A stretch of 18,480 nt of DNA from CAZDAW01 sp964503685 (GTDB lineage Bacteria; Chloroflexota; Anaerolineae; Anaerolineales; Anaerolineaceae), in NCBI GenBank assembly GCA_964503685.1, contig CAZDAW010000070.1, forward strand, positions 1 to 18,480, read 5' to 3'. Every line of letters begins with the position of its first letter. Within the stretch, counting starts at the first letter, position 1. The notes below the pieces were generated by a model. That model searched no databases and was not told where the DNA came from. It was given only the letters and a program-made list of their open reading frames with translations. A program made the position numbers and the translations under genes. Positions 13,556 through 18,480 of this stretch are shown here, piece after piece.

Positions 13556-13610
13556 CTAGATGGCCTGACCGTCATCATTTGATTGGCCTGATATCCGGAA
13601 GATTGACATA

Positions 13611-14993
13611 ATGACTACGCTTCTTGTCCGAAATGCAACTGTATTGGTTACGATGGATGACCAGCGCCGTGAGATTCCTGATGGCGGTATGTTTATCCGA
13701 GATGGATTTATCGAGCAGGTGGGTAATACTCAGGATTTGCCAATCCAAGCAGATGTGACCCTTGATTTATCGGGTCACATTTTACTTCCCGGTCTGATCA
13801 ATACCCACCATCATTTTTACCAGACGTTAACCCGTGCGGTTCCGGCCGCTCAAAACGCCAACCTGTTTAACTGGTTGACGACCTTATACCCCATCTGGGC
13901 GCGGATGACCCCGGAGGATATTTTCATCTCCACTCAGACAGCTCTGGCTGAACTGGCGCTTTCGGGCTGCACCACGGCTTCCGATCATCTTTACCTTTTC
14001 CCGAATGGCTCGAAATTGGATGATGAAATTGAAGGGGCGCGGCAGGTTGGTTTGCGCCTGCAAGCGTCACGTGGTTCGATGAGTTTGGGCCAAAGTCAGG
14101 GCGGTTTGCCCCCCGATAGCGTGGTCGATAGTGAAGAGGCCATTCTGAAAGACAGCCAGCGTCTGATCCAACGGTATCATGAGGCAAAACCTGGCGCTAT
14201 GGTGCAAATTGTGCTGGCGCCCTGTTCACCGTTCAGTGTTACCGGCGAGTTAATGCGCCAGAGCGCTGCGCTGGCGCGCCAGTATGGCATTCACCTTCAT
14301 ACCCATCTGGCTGAAACCCAGGACGAAGAAGCCTTTTGCTTGCAGAAATTTGGCTACCGCCCGGTAGCTTATATGCAGCATGTCGATTGGGTAGGAGAAG
14401 ACGTCTGGTTTGCCCACTCGGTGCATGTTAATCGTGAAGAAATCAGTGTTTATGCCCGAACAGGTTGCGGTGTTGCGCATTGTCCAAGTTCCAATATGCG
14501 CCTGGGGTCTGGAATCGCGCCGATCCTGGATTATTTGCAGGCAGGCGTAAAAGTCGGTCTGGGCGTTGATGGCTCGGCCAGCAACGATGGTTCTCATATG
14601 CTTGCTGAAGCTCGCCAGGCGATGCTGCTGGCGCGTTTACGCGCGGGTTTGGAAGGCGCTTCGCTTTCGCAGGAGGGCGCGCCGGCATTGATGACTGCCC
14701 GCCAGTCGCTCGAACTGGCCACGCGGGGCGGCGCCGCTGTATTAGGACGCACGGATATCGGTTCGCTTGAAGCGGGCAAATGCGCTGATTTCATTGCTAT
14801 TAATCTGAACCGCCTTGAATATTCGGGCGCTTTGCACGACCCTGTGGCGGCGGTCCTGTTCTGCTCCCCATTGAATGTGGACTATACTGTGGTTGGCGGT
14901 AAGTTTATCGTAAAAGAGGGACAATTATTAACACTGGACCTGCCGCGTCATATCGAAAAACACAATCTTGCAGCTCGACGGTTGCTTCAATAA
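13611..14993 (+). CDS. 8-oxoguanine deaminase-type amidohydrolase (TRZ/ATZ group)
   Basis: A 460-residue metal-dependent amidohydrolase with the composite beta-domain at both ends and a TIM barrel between. Expected metal-site residues are His66/His68 (NTHHHFYQTLTR), His232 (HTHLAE, with Glu235), His269 (WFAHSVH) and Asp320 (GVDGSASND). Segments PAAQNANLFNWLTTLYPIWARMTPED, DHLYLFPNG, SRGSMSLGQSQGGLPPDSVVDSE and GSHMLAEARQAMLLARL resemble the 8-oxoguanine deaminase branch, which converts 8-oxoguanine to urate. Related guanine, hydroxyatrazine or other deaminases cannot be excluded. GGAAG lies 9 nt upstream of the ATG. The promoter carries two GntR-like operator candidates, and a GntR gene lies 1.8 kb downstream. 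No urate-degrading gene is in view. Confidence 0.85.
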   Translation: MTTLLVRNATVLVTMDDQRREIPDGGMFIRDGFIEQVGNTQDLPIQADVTLDLSGHILLPGLINTHHHFYQTLTRAVPAAQNANLFNWLTTLYPIWARMTPEDIFISTQTALAELALSGCTTASDHLYLFPNGSKLDDEIEGARQVGLRLQASRGSMSLGQSQGGLPPDSVVDSEEAILKDSQRLIQRYHEAKPGAMVQIVLAPCSPFSVTGELMRQSAALARQYGIHLHTHLAETQDEEAFCLQKFGYRPVAYMQHVDWVGEDVWFAHSVHVNREEISVYARTGCGVAHCPSSNMRLGSGIAPILDYLQAGVKVGLGVDGSASNDGSHMLAEARQAMLLARLRAGLEGASLSQEGAPALMTARQSLELATRGGAAVLGRTDIGSLEAGKCADFIAINLNRLEYSGALHDPVAAVLFCSPLNVDYTVVGGKFIVKEGQLLTLDLPRHIEKHNLAARRLLQ

Positions 14994-15031
14994 CTCTATG
15001 CTTTTCTTCATAGCATTGAAACGGGTGTCGA

Positions 15032-16648
15032 ATGGAATCTGATCATATCCACAGGCGCGATGCGATAATCATTGCCCTGGCGGTGATTATCTTTTTGGCG
15101 GTAATTTTCAGGGCGGCGTATATTTGCGATGACGCTTATATCACCTTTCGCACGGTTGAAAATTTTCTTCATGGTTACGGCCTGACCTATAACGTGGGCG
15201 ACCGGGTGCAGTCATTTACCCACCCTTTGTGGATGTTCCTGATCTCCGCGGTTTATTTTGTCATCAACGGCCTGTTGCGCCTTTCGTTTCTCAATCAACT
15301 CTACTATATAGCCATTGGATTAAACCTGGTGTGCTCGCTGGCCACAATCCTGATTTTTGCATTTGGTGTGGTAAAAGATCAATGGGCGGCAATCTGCGGG
15401 GTGATATTGCTGGCTTTATCGAAAGCCTTTACAGATTATTCGACTTCCGGTCTGGAAAATGCCCTTACCCACCTGCTGCTGGTTGTTTTCTGTTATCTCT
15501 ATCAGCGCGGGCGGAATAGCGATGCAGCCCCGGATGTGAAAAGCCTGTTCTGGTTGACGCTGATCGCCGCCTTTGGTTTTCTGAACCGTATGGACACTCT
15601 GCTGCTATATCTGCCAGTGTTGATCGTTGCCTTCGTTAAAGCCTTCAAAATAGTGAAATGGAAGGCCATTCGAACGATATTGTTAGGGGCGCTGCCTGCT
15701 CTGGCCTGGCTGGTCTTTTCGGTGATCTATTACGGTTTCCCCTTTCCAAATACCTATTACGCCAAATTGACCACTGGCATCTCTGCTGAACTTCTCATTC
15801 GCCAGGGCGTCCTTTATTTCATTAACTCACTTCAGGTGGACCCGCTGACCCTGGTGGTGATTACTCTGGCGCTGGTTGTTCCTTTTATTTTGAAACGTTC
15901 CCAGGCAATCCCTTTGCTCGTCGGCGTGGTCTTATATCTGTTGTATGTGGTCAAGATCGGCGGCGATTTTATGAGCGGGCGTTTTTTTGCTGCGCCGTTT
16001 TTATTGGCCGTCATTTACCTGGCTTGCGTGGTTCAATCAGAGCAGAATAAGGTCTGGGCTGCTGTTCTGGCGGCGGCCCTGTTGCTTAGCCTTGGCGCTC
16101 CGGCTTCTCCGCTCTGGGGCAATGGTTACATCGGGCAGGCGGAATCGCTCAAAGAATTTGTCAGTAAATCGGGCATTGCCGATGAACGGGCGTTCTATTT
16201 CAAAGAAACCGGCCTGGTGAATGCTGCGCGTAATGTCCAATTCCCTGATTCTCTTTATGCCGGGCGTAAATGGATCAAAACCTCCAGTGGTGTCGCTCTG
16301 TTGCAGCGCCTTGGTTTTGAAGGTTATGCCGCCGGTCCGAACGCGCACGTCCTCGAAGCCTGGGCGCTGGCAGACCCCTTACTGGCGCACCTGCCGGTTG
16401 CTGATCCGGTGGGCTGGCGCATCGGCCATTTTGCCCGCACCATTCCTGATGGCTACATCGAGACGCTTGAAACGGGCAAGAATCAAATTCTCAATCCAGA
16501 TCTGGCTGCCTACTATGATAGGCTCGCCCTGGTTGTGAAAGGCGATATCTTTGCTCCTGGCCGGTTTGCAGAAATCTTGCGCCTGAATACCGGTTATTAC
16601 AACGATTTGATTCAGAAATATCATCTGACTGAGGCGGTTATTCAGTGA
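15032..16648 (+). CDS. GT-C-type membrane glycosyltransferase, AftB-like
   Basis: A 538-residue membrane protein with about ten hydrophobic segments in the first ~360 residues and a soluble C-terminal part of ~170 residues that should face outside. After the first helix comes CDDAYITFRTVENFLHGYGL (32-51), then GDRVQSFTHPLW. The Asp33-Asp34 pair in the first outer loop and the downstream GGDFMSGRFFAAP motif are marks of GT-C enzymes related to mycobacterial AftB, which use polyprenyl-phosphate sugars to decorate cell-surface glycans. Donor and acceptor are unknown. The ribosome-binding site is weak (GGGTG). The gene begins 38 nt after the amidohydrolase gene and shares its direction, but no functional link to nucleobase metabolism is obvious. 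Confidence 0.8.
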   Translation: MESDHIHRRDAIIIALAVIIFLAVIFRAAYICDDAYITFRTVENFLHGYGLTYNVGDRVQSFTHPLWMFLISAVYFVINGLLRLSFLNQLYYIAIGLNLVCSLATILIFAFGVVKDQWAAICGVILLALSKAFTDYSTSGLENALTHLLLVVFCYLYQRGRNSDAAPDVKSLFWLTLIAAFGFLNRMDTLLLYLPVLIVAFVKAFKIVKWKAIRTILLGALPALAWLVFSVIYYGFPFPNTYYAKLTTGISAELLIRQGVLYFINSLQVDPLTLVVITLALVVPFILKRSQAIPLLVGVVLYLLYVVKIGGDFMSGRFFAAPFLLAVIYLACVVQSEQNKVWAAVLAAALLLSLGAPASPLWGNGYIGQAESLKEFVSKSGIADERAFYFKETGLVNAARNVQFPDSLYAGRKWIKTSSGVALLQRLGFEGYAAGPNAHVLEAWALADPLLAHLPVADPVGWRIGHFARTIPDGYIETLETGKNQILNPDLAAYYDRLALVVKGDIFAPGRFAEILRLNTGYYNDLIQKYHLTEAVIQ

Positions 16649-16757
16649 TAACAGACTGGAATCAGATTCTCAATGCACGGGTTGAATGCGCCATGCGCCG
16701 CCGTCTGGCTAATTGGGTCATCCATATTTAAAATCAAAACAGATCGGATACTGTAAT

Positions 16758-17525
16758 ATGTTAGAAAATCAACCCACCTATCAACGTCTCCATACTGAAT
16801 TGAGTTCATTAATATCTTCTGCTCAACCCGGGCAACGTTTACCCTCAGAGCCTTTTCTGGCGAAACAACTGGGGGTTTCGCGGGCCACGTTGCGTGAGGC
16901 AATGCGAGCATTTGAAGCGCAGGGTTTGATCCGCAGAAAACAGGGTTTGGGCACATTTGTCGTTGGCGGCATCCCGGTGATTGAGACAGGGCTTGAGGTG
17001 CTGGAAAGTATTGAAACCGTAGCGCAGCGAATTCACCTCGATGTTTCGATGGGCGCTTTACAGGTTAAACCGTTTCTTGCCGATAGAGAACAGGCCGACC
17101 GATTTGGAATACTCGAAAAAGAGCCGCTGGTAAAAATTTCCCGCGTGATTCGGGCTGAAAATCGCTCCGTTGCTTATCTTGTTGATGTGGTCCCCCAGGG
17201 GATTTTAAATCCATCTGACCTGAACGAGAACTTCAGCGGGTCAGTGCTGGACTTTTTGTTGAATCGCGGCAACCCGCCCCTGTTGAATTCGCGGACGGAA
17301 ATCAATGCTGTTGCGGCTTCCCACGAAGTGGCAAAGGCGCTTGAAATTCAACGCGGTGATGTCCTGTTGTGTTTTGTTGCCTACCTCTATTCAACCAGCG
17401 GTCAGGTTGTCGATCACTCTTACAGTTATTTTCTACCGGGTTATTTTCATTTTCATGTCGTTCGCAGCGTTGGGGGATTACGCCCGGCATCCTATACGTC
17501 TATTGAAAATGAAAGGAGGTCGTAG
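16758..17525 (+). CDS. GntR-family regulator, HutC type (wHTH + UTRA)
   Basis: 255 residues from the ATG at 16758. The N-terminal winged helix-turn-helix (about 7-70) shows LPSEPFLAKQLGVSRATLREAMRAFEAQGLIRRKQGLGTFV. The C-terminal half is a UTRA effector domain (about 95-240): LVKISRVIRAENRSVAYLVDVVPQ, then FLLNRGNPPLLNSRTEINAVAA and RGDVLLCFVAYLYSTSGQVVDHSYSYFLPGYFHFHVVRS. UTRA regulators are usually repressors released by a small metabolite of the pathway they control. A TTG at 16713 could extend the frame, but the ATG gives a standard N-terminus; neither has a clear ribosome-binding site. ACAG-N8-CTGT (16739-16754) just ahead of the ATG might be an autoregulatory site. Neighbours suggest the amidohydrolase and carbamoyltransferase genes as targets. 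Confidence 0.88.
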   Translation: MLENQPTYQRLHTELSSLISSAQPGQRLPSEPFLAKQLGVSRATLREAMRAFEAQGLIRRKQGLGTFVVGGIPVIETGLEVLESIETVAQRIHLDVSMGALQVKPFLADREQADRFGILEKEPLVKISRVIRAENRSVAYLVDVVPQGILNPSDLNENFSGSVLDFLLNRGNPPLLNSRTEINAVAASHEVAKALEIQRGDVLLCFVAYLYSTSGQVVDHSYSYFLPGYFHFHVVRSVGGLRPASYTSIENERRS

Positions 17526-17571
17526 GTTAATCCCCAGAGATCGAAAGACAGAGATAGCAATAAAAAATTGT

Positions 17572-17583
17572 TTGATATATCAA
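17572..17583 (+). promoter_or_regulatory. 12-bp palindrome ahead of the carbamoyltransferase gene
   Basis: TTGATATATCAA is a perfect palindrome in the 75-bp gap between the regulator and the carbamoyltransferase gene, nested in a longer AAAATTG...CAATTTT repeat (17564-17587, approximate). TATATC within it might serve as a -10, but no -35 is evident. It is a candidate operator 6 bp before the ribosome-binding site GGAGG. Confidence 0.35.
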
Positions 17584-17600
17584 TTTTACGGAGGTAAATC

Positions 17601-18480
17601 ATGCGTAGCTTTTTAGGAAGAGACATTCTCTCTTTGAAGGAATTTGAGCGGGAAGAATTTTTCCGTGTATTTCAGGTTGCCAGAGACCTCGAACCGATCG
17701 CCCGTGACCGACGGAACTGTGACATGCTGCGTGAAAAGACGCTGGTGACCGCCTTTTATCAGCCCAGCACTCGCACCCGTTTGGCGCACGAAGCTGCCAT
17801 GCACCGCCTGGGCGGCCATGTTACCGGTTTCTCTGATGCCAAGATGACTCGCGCCGGCGACTGGTATCAAGAATCGATCAAGGACACCGTCAAAATGCTC
17901 GAATATTACGGCGACGTGATCGTCATGCGCCATTTCCAGCAGGGCGCGCCGCACGAAGCCGCCAAATGGGCCTCAGTGCCGATCATCAACGGCGGCGATG
18001 GCTGGGGTGAACACCCAACCCAGATACTCACCGATCTTTACACTGTTCTGCAAGAAAAAGGCCGCATCGATGGCCTGAGATGGCTGGCAGTTGGCGATAT
18101 GCGCATGCGCACTATGCACTCCCTGGGTTATGCGCTCACCCAGTTTGATTGCCCGATTACCTTTGTGTCGCCCCCAGATATGTCCCTCACCCCTGAATTC
18201 AAGGCGGAACTAAAACAATACAGCCTCGATTTCAGGGAAGCCGAGCATGTAGAACAGGCAATTGCCGATGCCGATGTTATCCTTGTTGAGCCGGTGGTTC
18301 AACCAGATTACACCAAATCACGCCAGGAAGCCGGCGAACATGGCCTGACTCCTGATAATTACAAGATCACCCGTGAATTGTTGGGGAAGAAGGCCAAGAG
18401 CGACGCCATATTGCTCCATTCACTGCCGCGCATGGATGAGATTCCCCCCGATGTTGATATCACCCGCTGGTCGCGCTACT
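17601..18480 (+). CDS. Aspartate/ornithine carbamoyltransferase-family protein, partial
   Basis: The open frame runs off the right edge after 293 codons. The carbamoyl-phosphate domain is intact: STRTR (56-60) in FYQPSTRTRLAHEAAMHRLGG, Arg110 (VMRH), and HPTQ (138-141) in GDGWGEHPTQILTDLYTV. Later come RTMHS (170-174) and LLHSLPRMDEI (271-281), closest to aspartate carbamoyltransferase (ATCase). Two ATCase features look changed by eye alignment. The 80s loop reads RAGDWYQESIKDT with no lysine at the Lys84 position, and the 240s loop reads VEPVVQPDYTKSR instead of TRVQxER. The amino-group acceptor may therefore not be aspartate. GGAGG lies 6 nt before ATG. A GntR regulator is directly upstream. 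It could be an ordinary but divergent pyrB; I therefore give no symbol. Confidence 0.85.
   Translation, partial: MRSFLGRDILSLKEFEREEFFRVFQVARDLEPIARDRRNCDMLREKTLVTAFYQPSTRTRLAHEAAMHRLGGHVTGFSDAKMTRAGDWYQESIKDTVKMLEYYGDVIVMRHFQQGAPHEAAKWASVPIINGGDGWGEHPTQILTDLYTVLQEKGRIDGLRWLAVGDMRMRTMHSLGYALTQFDCPITFVSPPDMSLTPEFKAELKQYSLDFREAEHVEQAIADADVILVEPVVQPDYTKSRQEAGEHGLTPDNYKITRELLGKKAKSDAILLHSLPRMDEIPPDVDITRWSRY

Noticed and set aside
16649..16757. Terminator or clear promoter between the GT-C and GntR genes
   Set aside because: Short inverted repeats (GAATC/GATTC, GCGC/GCGC) lack U-tracts, and TAAAAT at 16729-16734 has no matching -35.
17613..17954. - strand open frame of 113 codons
   Set aside because: Shadow of the carbamoyltransferase gene, whose STRTR and HPTQ motifs are intact on the + strand.
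17601..18480. Ornithine carbamoyltransferase (argF)
   Set aside because: GDGWGEHPTQ and HSLPRMDEI are closer to the aspartate branch, and the ornithine-loop and HCLP motifs are not seen.

Overview
The window reads as a bacterial chromosome segment of moderate GC. Several traits fit an anaerobic Chloroflexota (Anaerolineae-like) genome: a tungsten-type aldehyde:ferredoxin oxidoreductase (AOR) paralogue, a half-size EamA transporter, an orphan GT-C glycosyltransferase, a TPR/lipoprotein pair ahead of mtaB, and sigma70-like promoters. The taxon is inferred from gene content and style, not from a marker gene. No rRNA, tRNA, CRISPR array, insertion sequence or phage gene was seen.

Layout. Positions 1-192 hold a leftward regulatory unit: a promoter, a GEMM-I (cyclic di-GMP-I type) riboswitch and a terminator-like hairpin, controlling a gene beyond the left edge. 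Positions 193-446 hold no gene I can support. A leftward pair follows (cyclophilin, then an isochorismatase-like hydrolase, 447-1513). Rightward are a GNAT acetyltransferase (1614-2054) and a pentapeptide-repeat protein (2251-2610). The latter ends inside the stop codon of a leftward 725-residue AOR-family oxidoreductase (2607-4784), preceded by a leftward MATE transporter (4866-6248). Rightward again come an RlmI-like methyltransferase (6371-7264), a half-size EamA transporter (7442-7879) and a YdcF/SanA-like membrane protein (7921-8574). A leftward cold shock gene (8683-8895) has a strong terminator. Its promoter lies back to back with that of a rightward cluster: TPR protein, lipoprotein and mtaB (9159-12557).

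The right third has folD (12613-13488), an 8-oxoguanine deaminase-type amidohydrolase (13611-14993), a GT-C membrane glycosyltransferase (15032-16648), a GntR/HutC-type regulator with a UTRA domain (16758-17525) and the start of an aspartate-carbamoyltransferase-like gene that runs off the right edge.

The most interesting signals are these: (1) the complete promoter-riboswitch-terminator unit at the left edge; (2) two TTGT-N3-ACA(A/T) operator-like sites 42 bp apart around the promoter of the oxoguanine deaminase gene, a few kb from a GntR regulator; (3) the carbamoyltransferase, which keeps the carbamoyl-phosphate site but seems to have lost key aspartate-binding residues, and which with the deaminase suggests a nucleobase-catabolism locus; (4) paired TGACC/GGTCA inverted repeats on both sides of the EamA promoter; and (5) the long AOR with C-x3-C-x3-C spacing. 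All comparisons with known families were made by eye from memory; no search was run.
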